Under the pieces are notes generated by a model that saw nothing but the letters and a program-made list of their open reading frames with translations, ran no database searches and had not been told where the DNA came from. A DNA stretch of 64,000 nt. It comes from Melastoma dodecandrum. Taxonomy: Eukaryota > Streptophyta > Magnoliopsida > Myrtales > Melastomataceae. Shown piece by piece: positions 10,965 to 22,067 of the stretch (position 1 is its first letter; each line of letters starts with the position of its first letter). The position numbers and the translations under genes are program-made. The stretch covers positions 806,001 through 870,000 of the forward strand of contig JARUPY010000395.1 in assembly GCA_029817715.1 (NCBI GenBank), read 5' to 3'.

Positions 10965-11346
10965 GTGATTGATATTCCGGCACGCTGAATGATGTTTTGT
11001 GAAATAATGAGACAAGATTAAAAACATTCTTTTCGTCCTTAGAAAATATTGTAATTTTTTATATTTTTGTATTTTTTATGATCAAATAATTTTAATGTTA
11101 AAAATTGTAGTTTGCAATACGATCTAGTTTAAATGAATATTGCTTGCACGTCGGCAAGAAAACTTGCACTGGTGAGACTGGTAATTTATCACTGATTATA
11201 TCTTGCTTAGTTGTACTTCGGATCGGTATAATCCCATTGGGGCATCCTTGTCCGAAAGAGAAGATGCCCGCCGAGCTGCTTTCCGCTGCCACCAGGGACG
11301 AACCACCCATCTGCATCATGGAGTTACCCATGTTAGTTTCTACCAA
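10965..11346 (-). pseudogene. Neprosin-like copy 0, exon 3 and start of exon 4
   Basis: Exon 3 (11320-11168) encodes MGGSSLVAAESS then IFSFGQGCPNGIIPIRST, the neprosin activation-peptide block with the conserved Gly-Cys-Pro-X-Gly-X-Ile-Pro-Ile. Its donor reads AGT|GCAAG, a GC donor where the intact gene has GT. About nine codons near its 3' end are missing compared with the gene at 27740-29363. Exon 4 begins after the CAG at about 10992 and is lost after a dozen codons. The matching 5' part of this copy lies at 19985-20072, beyond the pararetrovirus, so the virus occupies intron 2. Confidence 0.75.
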
Positions 11347-11696
11347 AAGACAAAGGCTTAATTATCAAATATATCCTATATTTTATCTTGTTTTTCCGAT
11401 CTATCCTAGGGGCTAAAAAGTGTCTAAAACTCTTCTTTTATATCCTATACTTTTAACTTGTATCAATTTTATCCTTTTTGACTTAGTCCTCTTAATCAAA
11501 CCTTCCCAGACAATTAAACTTTTATCTTAAGTGGCTCTAATATCAAATTGGCTAAACAAGACCGAACTTAAGATAATTTTCTTAATTGTCTCTGTCGCCG
11601 GCGTTCTGCCAACCTTGAATACTCGTTTGAGTACCTCGAACTTGTCGCAAACCCAAGATTGGATTTACCTTCAAGAAAAAACTCCTCGAATTCACT
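11347..11696. other. Spacer between neprosin intron and viral sequence
   Basis: The first 20 bases continue the neprosin intron (GTTAGTTTCTACC-like). Then follow AT-rich repeats of TATCCTATA and unassigned sequence. I see no gene. The exact virus/host border on this side is not visible and lies somewhere in this stretch. Confidence 0.4.
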
Positions 11697-11915
11697 CTAC
11701 AAGAGAGTCAGCTCTTCCAATTTCTTAGAATAGCTTTCCACAAGTTCTGTCAGCAGTAGTATTTGCGCCGATAGACTTGCTAATCGATCTACTACAGTGT
11801 TCAGAAGTCCCGTAGTAGAATCCTTGCCAACACCGTGATCCAAATGTAGGAGCTCTGGGTTTGGACAATCTGTCATAAGACTCGTGCTTTCGCAACAATC
11901 GTGCTTGAGCACCAC
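11697..11915 (-). CDS. Small ORF after the pararetrovirus leader, coiled-coil protein
   Basis: A 72-residue frame starting 11915 and ending at a stop at 11697, about 215 bp downstream of the viral TATA box on the minus strand. The C-terminal half has a heptad-like run of Leu/Val (VVDRLASLSAQILLLTELVE), consistent with a coiled coil. Its position, first after promoter and leader, would make it the first ORF of the next genome copy. It may equally be the 5' coding end carried with the leader. I cannot assign it to a named viral protein. Confidence 0.4.
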   Translation of the reverse strand: MVLKHDCCESTSLMTDCPNPELLHLDHGVGKDSTTGLLNTVVDRLASLSAQILLLTELVESYSKKLEELTLL

Positions 11916-12130
11916 CTTCCCAATCTTATTAGATTACGAAGATTAACATAAACTCTACAGCGGAAAGTTTATCATACCTTAATCCAGTAGATTGCTCAGA
12001 GGGTTCACCAAGCTTCCGCAACGGCAGAGATTCAAGAGTAACACAATTCTCAAGCAAGAGAATTCAGCGAACGCATTCGCAAACTGGAGAGGCTCTTCTG
12101 TGTCGTTCCAATGCCCTTACACTGAGGGTC

Positions 12131-12138
12131 TTATATAG
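12131..12138 (-). promoter_or_regulatory. TATA box of the pararetrovirus promoter
   Basis: CTATATAAGACC on the minus strand, about 330 bp downstream of the second ORF's stop, in an otherwise non-coding stretch (11916-12466). The motif and its place after the last long ORF fit the pregenomic-RNA promoter of Caulimoviridae. A leader of about 200 bp follows. Confidence 0.6.
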
Positions 12139-12466
12139 ACACTCCTCATCCAAGGTTTCAGCCCGAAGCTATACTCCCTTCAAAGGTCTAATCTTATCGA
12201 TCCGACCTTTCGTTAGACTTAACTCAGTTTGATTAATTTTAACCACCTTACTCTTGATTCCTTAAGGTATTCTTGGAGAGCGATTCAGAAAAATTCTTAC
12301 TCAAAGTTTTTTTTGAGAGATAAATTTCTCTATTCGATTCGCCCCCCCTCCTAAATGAGGTAGAGGACTTGTGAATATATACACAAGGAGCTGGTGCATA
12401 TGCACTGTTTGCCAGCTCAAAAGTTAAAAAACTAAAAAGATAAGAAGGAATCTAAAGTTAGTGGGG

Positions 12467-14743
12467 CTATTCTAAAGCCGACAAAAATTGTCCTAAGCTA
12501 CCCTCTTCTTCTCCCGTCTGCATCATGGCATTGTCCTGGGAGATTCCTTCCTTTTTTTCGTTGGCGTTTGTTGGTTCGCCAACTGGTGCTTTAGAGAGGT
12601 GCTCCTTTTGTTGATGGCTTTCTATGCTTTGTCGCACTCTCTCGGCATCATCCTCAATTTGCTGAGCCAAGGACTTGTCCGTGTGGTCAGCTATTTTCTT
12701 CCAGACCTCAAAGGTTTCGGTCTGGAGGTGCAACTCAGAGTTCTCTCGCTTCCAGAAGCTATCCAAAAGCTCGAGCATTCTCTGCCATCCTCGGTCTCCT
12801 GCTTGTTCGTCTATGAAACTCAAATTTGACCGAAGGATCGTGACGGTTATGAGGCCGTCCCAGAGCATGTAGTATTCGTCCTTGCGGGCTAACACATGCT
12901 CCAACACATCTTTCAGGAACTCAACCTTTATGGCCTTTCGGACTGCTTTGTCCTTGTAATACTTTCGCCATAAACCTCTCTGATCGAGGTCCTGTCGTTG
13001 AGGTTCCACCAGACGTCTACTCTCACAAGGGTGGATGTCCCATACTTGCAGATTTTGAAGTATTACATTCCCATACTGCGGATGGTCTTCCTCCTCCCTT
13101 ATTGTGCTAGTAATCAATGCCGTGGCGTATTTAGGTCCATAGCCAAGACATCCGAGTACATACCTCACCAATATAGGCAGCGTTTCTATACACTCTGGTT
13201 CTGATCTGTCGATCTCCAGAATGTCACAAAATCCCGCGTATACGTAAGGTGCCGTTACTCCCACCATATCTGAGTGAATTCTCAGAGACGGCCACTTCCC
13301 CGATATCCAGTGTAGATACGGTTGCAGTACAGTGTTTTCTTCTAGTAAAGATTCACTCATGTCCACTACCACCTTTGGGACTTCATAATTCTTGACATCC
13401 CATGGAATTATAGACATAGTTGTAGAGAAGATCTGCCGTCTTTCGCTCTCGACTCTAGACAACTCCTTTTCACCTGAAGCCATTATTGCCAGCTTATACT
13501 CCAGGTCTTTGATGTACTCAACTGTCTTTTTTGCGAAAAACTCAACTTGGCGTTTATCATCATGTTTGATGCCACCCAGGAGTCCTCCACAGACAACCGA
13601 CGCATCCCAACTTAGGGATCCATCCTCAAATGAGTCCTCATCAAAATACCAGGATCCTTTCAGATCCTCATGGATTATTCCCATTCGGGCTTTATCCCCG
13701 TGGCCTGAACCACCGTGAATATTTTCACCAGTCCCCTCGACCGAGACTACCGGAATTGCTTCCTCAAGGTTTTCCTGGGTTTTAGGATTACCTTCAACGA
13801 GTTCTTCTGCTTTTTCGAAATCGAACAGCAGATCGCACTCCATTGCTACCTACCGCTTCGTTGGGATCTACCCTCGATACGGGTTCTACCCTCTGAATTG
13901 GCTCACCCACCAAGGCTTTGAGTTCTGCTTCAGCCTTAGTGTTTACCTGAGCATACTCGTTCTCAACCTGCTTTTTCTGCTCCTCTTTACTCTCTAACAG
14001 AGCCTTTAGAGCTTTACAGCTTGGTTGATAGATATTCCTCGCTCTTTAGCAAGATCCTCTCGGCAGTAATTGAACTGCACCGTGGTCAAAGGAAACCACC
14101 AAGGTTCTTCCACCTTATCGTCCTTCTTCGGACCACAGGATCCAAGTCTCTTGGCTCTCCTCTTCTTTTTGGCTTTCTCCTGGGATTCAGCTTTTGCTTC
14201 ATCCTCCAGATCTGCCACTTTTTCCTTTATTTTGGAGCTTCCCTCTTTAGGATCGGCCATCTTCTTTTGAAGATCTTTTTTCGTGTCTCCTTTAGAGTTA
14301 GCGTTACCCTTCTCCTTTAGATCCACCTTCCCTTTCTGGGAATTCTTCGCTTTTCCCTTAGGATTGGTTATTACCTTTCCTTTAGGACCAGCCATCTTCT
14401 TCTGGGATTCAATATTCGCCTTTCCCTCAGATCTGGCCTCAGCCTCTTTGGGATTAGCCATCTCCTTCTGGAGATCTGCTTTCGCTTCTCCTTTGGAATC
14501 GGCGACTGCCTTTCCCTTAGGATTAGCCATTCCCTTCTGAGAGTCCACAGTCTTCAGCTTTTTAGGACATTCGTATGATCGTTGCCCCAGTTGTTTGCAC
14601 TGCCAGCAGAGAACTGTTGTTTTCGTTCCTGATTCGGAACCAGCCTCACTCGGCTCACTTTCTCCCTTATTCGGACATACCTTCTTGGAGTGTCCTTCTT
14701 TCTTGCTTCCCCAACATACTTTCCTCTTTTCCGACGGATCCAT
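12467..14743 (-). pseudogene. Pararetrovirus second ORF (possible inclusion-body/transactivator-like protein)
   Basis: It begins at 14743, overlapping the end of RNase H in another frame. The first segment (to 14006) starts with two zinc-knuckle-like motifs, both degenerate: CWGSKKEGHSKKVC lacks the second Cys, and CWQCKQLGQRSYEC has Gln for His. A long lysine-rich stretch follows with recurring NPKGKA and SKGEAK units. A frameshift near 14010 then leads through a coiled-coil stretch (LLESKEEQKKQVENEY) into a 458-codon open segment (13843-12467). This has conserved-looking Trp/Tyr-rich sequence such as DILEIDRSEPEC and acidic ends. Its place after RNase H matches the transactivator/inclusion-body ORF of some Caulimoviridae genera, but I recognise no diagnostic motif. 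Confidence 0.6.
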
Positions 14744-14963
14744 CTACAGAGAATTTGGAAAGAGAAGTGTTTGCAAGTTCTCCAGAGAGAGAGTCAGCTA
14801 TTATGTTGTGGTCGGATGAGATGTATTCGACCTCATATTTATAATAGCTAAACCATTCTTGCAACCTCAAGAGTCTAGTTTGCCTAGCCTCCTTAAGGAT
14901 CAGACTCATAAACCTTTTGACATAGGTCGAGTCAGAGCGCACTAAGAATTTCTTAGGTGCCAA
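14667..14963 (-). pseudogene. Pararetrovirus RNase H, C-terminal part
   Basis: A segment with DSTYVKRFM and LRLQEWFSYYKYEVEYI followed by SSDHNIIADSLSGE, which is the C-terminal half of a retroelement RNase H ending in the conserved Ala-Asp before Leu-Ser. It is in a different frame from the reverse transcriptase. The sequence between (about 14964-15400, minus) still shows RNase H-like sequence broken by many stops. Confidence 0.75.
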
Positions 14964-15399
14964 AAAGATGTAAAAAGCCTTAATTCAATTTTTCAAGGCT
15001 AACACTTCCTTTTCATGTATCGAGTATCTAAGTTCATACCCCTTGAAACTACCTGACCAGTATTTGCATACGTGTTCTTGTTTACGTCCTCTAATTTTGA
15101 GAACAGCTCCTCAAAACTCGTCAGAAGCATCAACTTCCAGGACTAAGTTTTTCACCTTAGCTTTAACCCTTTGAATTGACTGAGTATCCTCATCTTCCCA
15201 TATCCAAGGATTCGTAGAAGAAGTTTTCTTTGAAATCCTTCCCAGATCTCGGGACAGATCTTACACAAACTTTCTCGCATAGTTTACAAATCCGCAGAAT
15301 CTTTGGACTTGTTTCCTATCCTCAAGTCTGTCAGGAAAATCAACAATTTTCTCGGCAATATGACCTTGGAGTTTTATTTTACCCCGTTCGATCTCCATG

Positions 15400-16314
15400 C
15401 CAACGATATTTAACAGATTCCCTAAACAACTCTATCTTACGCTCAGATAGAATCATGCCCTCCTGTCGGAAGACATCAGTCACCTTATCAAGGTGCCTCA
15501 TGTGGTCGTCCTCAGTCTGACTGTAGACTAACACATCGTCAATATAGACCGCACAAAACTTACGGACCTACTTGAAAACATTATCCATTTTGCGCTGAAA
15601 CACGCCTGGAGCATTTTTCAAGCCGAATGGCATAACCAACCATTCAAATATTCCTTGCGGAGCATTGAAGGCAGTTAGAGGAACCAACTCTTCCTCCATC
15701 TTGACTTGCCAGTATCGACTTTTCAAGTCAAATTTGGAAAAGTATTTTGGTTGATTCAGACTGATCCTATCAATAAGATCACCCGCAGTTGGAATCTTAT
15801 AGCCATCATCTTTTGTAGCTTTGTTAAGCTGACGATAGTCTATAACCATTTGTACTTTGCCTCGCACCTACTCGGCATGGTTTATTACCATAAAGGCAGG
15901 ACTAGAATGTGAACTATAATTGTCTCTAATCAAGCCTTTTCCAAGCAACTCAGGAATTTATTTGTCAAATTCCTCAACCATTTCAGCCGTATACGTGATG
16001 TATCGGGCCCGGATAATGGTTCCGGGATCCTTCAACTCTAATCTAGCCTTTAGGCCATTTCGAGTCCATAACTTCAATGGGTCTTCACTAAAGTTATCGG
16101 CGAGTTTCACAAGGAACTTATCCCATTTTGTCCATGTTAACTTAACAGCCATACACACTTCCTGTTTTACATTTGTAAACAGGTCGTCATACCAGCTAGA
16201 ACTACTGGTATTCGTCAGAGAAAACAAGGTTTGCATCCAATCATGTTCCTGTTCTTCCAACCAGCATCCATATCCATTCATGCTTATTCGTAGATCACCA
16301 CGCTGAGTTCGCAC
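15400..16314 (-). pseudogene. Pararetrovirus reverse transcriptase, stops in frame
   Basis: One frame runs from 16314 to about 15400 with stop codons at about 15958, 15838 and 15568. Visible motifs in order: QMVIDYRQLNKAT, the palm entry YFSKFDLKSRYWQVKME, LTAFNAPQGIFEWLVMPFGL with KNAPGVFQRKMD, and the catalytic YIDDVLVYSQ at 15535-15546 (YIDD). The PQG...EW..MPFGLKNAP signature is typical of Caulimoviridae/Ty3-type RT and unlike the copia RT of the Sireviruses in this window. It would copy pregenomic RNA, but is now broken. Confidence 0.88.
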
Positions 16315-16418
16315 TCTGAAAGTTCTTTCGCATGGTGAATCACCACAATACTCTGTCCGTTTTACCAGATAAAACCCATATTTGGGCCTTAATTTAGGCT
16401 CTAGGAGAATACTGATCT

Positions 16419-16760
16419 TTACACCACCAAATGTTCTGCATCCTGCACAAAAGGAAGATTTTCCCTTTGTCCCTTAAGGAAGGCGTTACCAAGTATGATA
16501 TCAGCCTCCAGCGAAGGATGTGCAAGGATCTCTTTTATGATGAACTTTTGTCCACCAATAAAGACTGGCATGTTCAATGCCCGATGGCTAACAATTGTAG
16601 CCAAACCATCAACATTGACCATGTGGATGGATTTTTGAAGTGGTTCTCACCACTCATCTGGTATAGCATTGAATCTAGCACAGCTTATGCTACACCCAGT
16701 GTCTATCAAGGTATCCATGGAGTACTCATAGTAACCAGGAAACTTGAAAGTTAGAGCCAC
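16419..16760 (-). pseudogene. Pararetrovirus aspartic protease
   Basis: The catalytic triplet DTG is at 16695-16703 in the context MDTLIDTGCS, and the second conserved hydrophobic-Gly site ILGNAFL lies near 16480. A stop at 16647-16649 interrupts the same frame between them. Spacing and order before RT fit the retropepsin of Caulimoviridae, which cleaves the polyprotein. Confidence 0.8.
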
Positions 16761-17419
16761 ATATGTGCTCAGTTCTTCCTTCCGGACACTAAAACTCTTG
16801 TGTCTGGTAACCTCTCGGGATGGTTCTATCATCCTCCAGATATCGTCTACCGCAATAGACCTCTGCTTAGCTATCTGCTCGATAACCTCACAAACTTCAG
16901 GAATCTCAGATAAAGCGCTACCTGGATTGTTTACTCTTAACATCCTTATAGATTCCTCTCTCGGTTGATCCACAGGGTCTTCATAGACTGGTAATGATAC
17001 TTGTCTATACCCAACTATTCTACCCGTATGTTGTGACGGGGTCCTTGAATCAACAGACCTTCGAGACATCTCCTCTACTAGCGAAGGTGCACATGCAACC
17101 TCAGGTCGAGTGACTGTTACATCCTCTCCCACATCACTAGCTCGTGAAGAGACTTCAGAGAGCGCGCGATTTATCGGCTCTCTCAGGATTGGCATCCTCA
17201 CAGGCAAGTGCCTGTCAGCTCTCTCGCTAAGCATAGGCAATTGCCTATCAGCTCTTTCAGTAACCCTCGACGGTTCACCAAACATGAGAGTAATCTCATT
17301 ACCTCGTTGTCGGATATTTGCCGCACTAATGGGCCTAGAGCTACTACCAGGCTCAGTCATAACCCAACTCCTTGGCCAGGTTAGTTCCAACGGATTAACC
17401 TCACGCCTATGAAACTGTT

Positions 17420-18020
17420 GGTAATTGTTATGACCTTCCTCGAACAACTCGGTCAGCCTCGAGATGTTCCTCACACCAGGACTAGTTGTATTCACCAATC
17501 GGTAAATCACCCTAGTGTGATACGCCAAAAACTTGGCCTGGGGATTCATACCATCCATGTTCATCGACTTGATCCTCAAGGTCAATGAAGTCCCCAAACA
17601 ACGATCGTTCAAAGCCATCATGAAATTTGGATGGACTTGGAACCATACAGGACCATGTGCTAGGTTGGCCTGTATACCTGATATCAGCTGATCTTTAAAC
17701 TCTCGCCACCGTTTATCGATCACAACTGCTACCACAGGACTATCCGCTGGTAAATGAAACAACGGGATCAATCATATCTGGATTAACCCTATGTGTATAT
17801 AGTTATATACACTTCTTGCGTTACGCATAGTGTCCCTTATGCGTTGTACATTCAAGAGTGGGATATCCAAAGTCTCGAGCTCAGTACTCGTGACTTGCGC
17901 CGTCGCCTCAGACTGCGAGATATCTATGACTGATCGAAACCTAAATCTTGATACATTATAGACTTCTCTCACATTCACATTAGGCAACCTCCATTCCAGA
18001 ATTGACTGGGATGGATCTTC
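17420..18020 (-). pseudogene. Pararetrovirus movement protein region (30K superfamily)
   Basis: The frame that continues from the zinc-knuckle ORF reads YIHIGLIQI up to a TGA at 17772-17774. Beyond it come FKDQLISGIQANLAHGPVWF, HPNFMMALNDRCLG and LRIKSMNMDGMNPQ. The IHIG-LIQ block, the later Asp-Arg/Lys-containing strand, NLA.GPV.F and the L-D before a Leu-rich strand follow the pattern of 30K-type movement proteins of badna-like viruses, which let virus pass through plasmodesmata. It lies between the capsid-like region and the protease. Confidence 0.72.
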
Positions 18021-19836
18021 GTACTGGTGGGTTTCCTCCAGTATCCGATTAGTTGTTTCCAAAGGAACCAACTCATCACCATCTCCTTCCCGCTCTGCTC
18101 GCATCATGAACAGATGTTCGGTCCAGAGATCAGAATCATCATCTGAGTCTGTATCGTAATCTGACACGATCTCATAGATAGAATCTACTTCCGAGTCTAA
18201 GTCGGAAATGTCTTGCTCGTCGATAGGCTCGTAAGCAAGAACTTCCTCTTCCTGACTCCTGTCGTCAAGAAAAACCATCCGAAGTCTTTCTCTCCTCTGA
18301 TTCTTCTTTGGACAAGTATCCGCTTTATGGTCTTTTGAACCACAAAACCAACAGCAGTTGCAGCTGTTCAAAGGTTTCCCTTTTGGACATTTAGGCTCTC
18401 TGGCATGCTTTCGCTTAAAGGCATCGATCCTATCTTTATCCTTAAGGTTATCCCCTCTCCTTACAAACCTCCTCGGCTTGTAAGCAGGACCTCCTCGTTG
18501 CTTACGCTGGAGATCACTTCTGGGCAAAACTTTCTTTTTATTGTACCCAACAAACTTCCTCTTACGAGGAAAGTTCCTTTTCTTCAAAGAGTCACCGGAA
18601 GTACTGCGAGTATCGCATCCATACCTTCCCGGTACATACTCAATTTGAGAACAACAGCTCTTGTTCAGGTAGGGTAGCTTCTTAGCTGCCTCTTTCACGC
18701 CTTTCTCATCGCGTACTTTACCGCCTGAATTTTACCTCCTAATCCAGGAATAATTTTATCCTTGACTAAAAGTAATTCGTAGGCCTTTTGCACCACCTCC
18801 GGCCATGGTTCTGAAAGTTTTGCAAAAAAGGTTCCTAATATGAACTGCTGCGACACTACATCCAGATTGTAATAATACTTCTAGAACTCACACACGTAGT
18901 TGTCGAACAACACATATCACAGATCTGTAGTTTAACTAGAACAGTCATTGATTGCTCTTTTTCCACTGTCTCAGTGGATACTGAAAAACCACAGAACTCC
19001 CGTTTAAGTGCATCGGCTATGATAGCCAATACACCGTCCATAGTTAGCGCCTGGTCTATTTTTTCCTTGATGTCTGTATGTGCCACCAAGGTTTTCCAGT
19101 ATTTCTGCGCCGTTCTCATGAGGGCTGCTACACACAATTCGTAGACTGACCCAGGGGTAAGTATCCCCGCCGATGCAGTCATCCGAATAAGTGATATCCA
19201 CTCATCTATCTTTTCAGATACGTGCTTTTCACAATCAATGTCCAGAAAAGCACTAGGGGTGATTATTGGCTTAAGGACATTATCCCTCGGAATGAACTCA
19301 GGTTTGGTTCTGTGAGGATAGTCCAGCCTATAAATCTCCCTCTTCGCAGAGACAAGCTCATTAAACGTTCTTCCGTCCAAATGAGCAGGGGTGTCATCTG
19401 CCAGACCTAAGGATTTCCTCAGGTCTTTCGCCATCTCTCCGCTCTGAGAGATCATGTTGGCCTTTCGCTTTTGTGGATCTAAGATATACGGAGCCACTGA
19501 CTCCTTATACATCTCGTCTACGCTCTTAGCCTGACCCTGGTTGGAATTTCTTCCTCCCAGTTTCAATTTATCGACTGGCTTTCCAGTTGTACTGGCCAGT
19601 CCAAAAGTCGCCTCTGTCTCAGGCCTTTTTAAATTTCTCTCGTGTTCCAATGAGTCTAACATCGTATTGACCATTCGGCTTTCACGACTGTCAACACCTC
19701 CTGACCTCGTCAGCTGAGTTAACAAATCGTTTATACTACTACTGATGCCATACGGAGTCATCCTAGACTCATTGACGAGCTCCAACCTCTGAGGAGTCCA
19801 GGAGGGATTGCCTGTAGGCTTTCCTTCTCCCGACAT
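18021..19836 (-). pseudogene. Pararetrovirus capsid-like region with zinc knuckle
   Basis: The N-terminal segment (19836-18856) begins MSGEGKPTGNPSW and is mostly helical, with a block like SVYELCVAALMRTAQKYW that resembles caulimovirid capsid cores. A frameshift between 18856 and 18698 leads to a basic stretch (RKRKFVGYNKKK) and a perfect CX2CX4HX4C knuckle (CWFCGSKDHKADTC, 18312-18353). An acidic stretch rich in Asp/Glu/Ser comes next. Knuckle plus acidic flank is typical of Caulimoviridae capsid proteins. The first long ORF of the integrated copy starts here; the 14 bp upstream show no clear viral promoter. Confidence 0.7.
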
Positions 19837-19984
19837 CGAAAGTTTTGATAGAGGATTTAAATGGATTTTACTGAAAACAAGTTGCCAGTATAGGTTTTTA
19901 AGAGATAATTTTTAAACCTTAGGTTAAATCGAAAAAAGGGCTTAAGTGTAAGCTATATTTGATAGATGGGCCAAAAACAAATGA

Positions 19985-20072
19985 ATGAATAAATAATAAA
20001 AACTATCAAGTTCCCGGGCATTGCCTGCAATGAGCAAAACCCCCATCACTTCCATGTTAAAAAAATAGTCGA
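19985..20072 (-). pseudogene. Neprosin-like copy 0, fragment of exon 1/exon 2 region
   Basis: The minus strand reads through the intron-1 acceptor block (TTTGCTCATTGCAGGCAATG) and into a short stump of exon 2. Most of exon 2 is deleted before the intron-2 sequence (AACAAATGAATG-like) resumes. Its downstream exons are at 10965-11346. On the other side it is fused directly to the last exon of copy 1. Confidence 0.65.
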
Positions 20073-21706
20073 TGGGAGCGCGGAATTCCGAATGGTTACC
20101 TAAGAACAATATCTGGATCATGATGGCAGAGTGCCTCGCGTCTTTGTCCGGCTTGTACCCGCTTCCCATAGGACGACTCCCTTCTTGCTCTATCCCACGC
20201 ATCGTGATTCCTCCAAATGACAGACGTGTCGCGCCCTTATCTCCCTCCATCAGAGGACACAGTTCTTTTGGCCAGTATCCAGCTTGCATTTCTTCCTTTC
20301 CAAAACTCAATATCCAATTCCAGTAACCAGATCCTGAATGTAACGTAGGCTGGGTTTTCCATGTAAAGCAAGAAAATTGTTACACTACTCTGACTTTACC
20401 TGGGTAATGTGAAAATCAGCTATCTGCTGAATGCCCTCCCTAATCCGAAGTCTTATTAAAAACACTTCCAAGAACTATTCCTTTTTCAGTCGTAACGAAA
20501 CCAGGGCAACGCATATCATAGCATCCCATAGATCCATCACCCCCAATGACAGAAGTCAAAAGATGACGCATTTTTAAGCATGTGAATGAAAAGTTATAAC
20601 ATAAGATCTACATGCTAAAAGTTACCTTCCAAAAAGTAAAAAGATGTGCATTATCATCTCCTTAAACCGCCGGAGAAACCTGTCGATTGGCCATCGTAAC
20701 CTCGATCAATGTCATTGAATAATCTAGGACACGTAAATTTTTATGTAAGGAAGCAAACATACCGCCCATTCAACGTAAATACCATTTGTATCTCCTGTTT
20801 CAGGGCCACTAGCTAACCGAATCACGGATGCACTGAATTGGTCACCCTTACACTCCGGAGACCAAATGTTCATCACTGCTTTGGCACCGTAGAACCGATC
20901 TCGGGCTATTGACATTCCCACTCGCTGAATGATGTTTTGTGAAATAATGGGACAAGATAAAAAAAAAACATTCTTTTCATTCTAAGAAAAGAAGTAATTT
21001 TCATGAAACATTATATCACGGACTGAAACTTGAGAAGCATATAGATCTCCCAACAAATTCAGACAACTCTAATACTTTGCGATACGATCTAAACTTACAC
21101 TGGTAATACCGGTAAAAGGTTGAGAGAAGGCAGAAGAAAAGCGCTGAAGTAATTTCTCACTGATTAAATCTTGTTTATTTGTCCATAGAATCGGTATCAT
21201 CCCATCGGGACATCCTTGTCCAAAAGAGACCCGACTACTGCTTTCCACTGCCACCGAGGACGAATCTCCCATCTGCATCATGAAGTTATCCATGTTAGTT
21301 TTTACAAAAATGCGAAGGAAACAAACGAATGAAAAATATAATAAAAACCTGAATTTTGTAACCCTTCAAAGAGGATTATCTAGAGCCAGCTGTTTGTATA
21401 TGCCGACGCAGTCTGTCAAGTTCCAGGACGTCGTCTGCAGTGAGCAAAAACCCTCATCACTTCCATGTTAGAAATCTGGGTGGTTCTTTCAAAGCCGTCG
21501 GGCGTTGCTCGAGTACCTTGAGTGGGCGGAGTTCGTGTCTTGGTAGAAAGTGTTGAAAATGAAAATATATAGTATGACACGTTTTTACTTAACAGTTCGA
21601 GCCTTTAGGATAATGGGCCTCTGTGGCCTCTTTTCTGTTTTTAATTTTTTTCAATTTTGTGCCTAACGGGGCGTGAACCCTCGACCTCTGGCTCTGATAC
21701 CAAATT

Positions 21707-22060
21707 TGTTGGGGGTTATGTGTGTAAAGAATTGGATAGGAATGGAGAAGGTGCTTGCAGAATGTAGGTTCTGTACTGCTGACGACCTTCTATAGAATAG
21801 AGAAAATCTTCTGTAGAGTTGCAGCACATACAATGAGTGTTTTGGCTGCGATTTCTGTTTCTTAAACTTTCTATTACACTCTTTTTCTTCTTACATGAAA
21901 TTTCTATACTTCCCTTTATATATAGGGAGGAGTAGGAAAACCAAATGAAACCGGCATATTTAATGACAGATTTAACAGCCTATTTAAATGACCCACATAA
22001 ATAACATTTCCCTTACTAAATTTAATACTAATTAATCTTGATCATAAATTACCTTCAACA
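21707..22060 (-). repeat. Copia LTR (354 bp) inside the composite
   Basis: It runs TGTTGGGGGTTATG...TACCTTCAACA, with perfect short inverted ends TGTTG/CAACA. On the minus strand RNase H and a short purine run precede it, and AATT plus a tRNA-iMet primer site (21691-21702) follow it. So one LTR has an element's 3' end on one side and an element's 5' end on the other. Confidence 0.75.
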
Positions 22061-22067
22061 TACCTTC

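Larger units (their letters stand above)
11697..19850 (-). mobile_element. Endogenous pararetrovirus (Caulimoviridae), about one genome length, inactivated
   Basis: On the minus strand, from 19836 downward, there is a capsid-like region with zinc knuckle, a 30K-type movement protein region, aspartic protease, reverse transcriptase (YIDD), RNase H, a second long ORF, and a promoter with TATA box and leader. After these comes the start of a further small ORF. There are no LTRs and no integrase, and the movement-protein domain next to RT-RNase H is diagnostic of Caulimoviridae. At about 8.15 kb it is near the genome size of the family. Several stops and frameshifts make it non-functional. It lies in intron 2 of a neprosin-like copy. 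Confidence 0.88.

Noticed and set aside
12599..13921. Plus-strand frames of 65-108 codons
   Set aside because: They are shadows of the 458-codon viral frame on the minus strand.
14021..14844. Plus-strand frames rich in Phe/Leu/Ser
   Set aside because: They are antisense to the lysine-rich repeats of the viral second ORF; the hydrophobic look is an artefact of complementing AAG codons.
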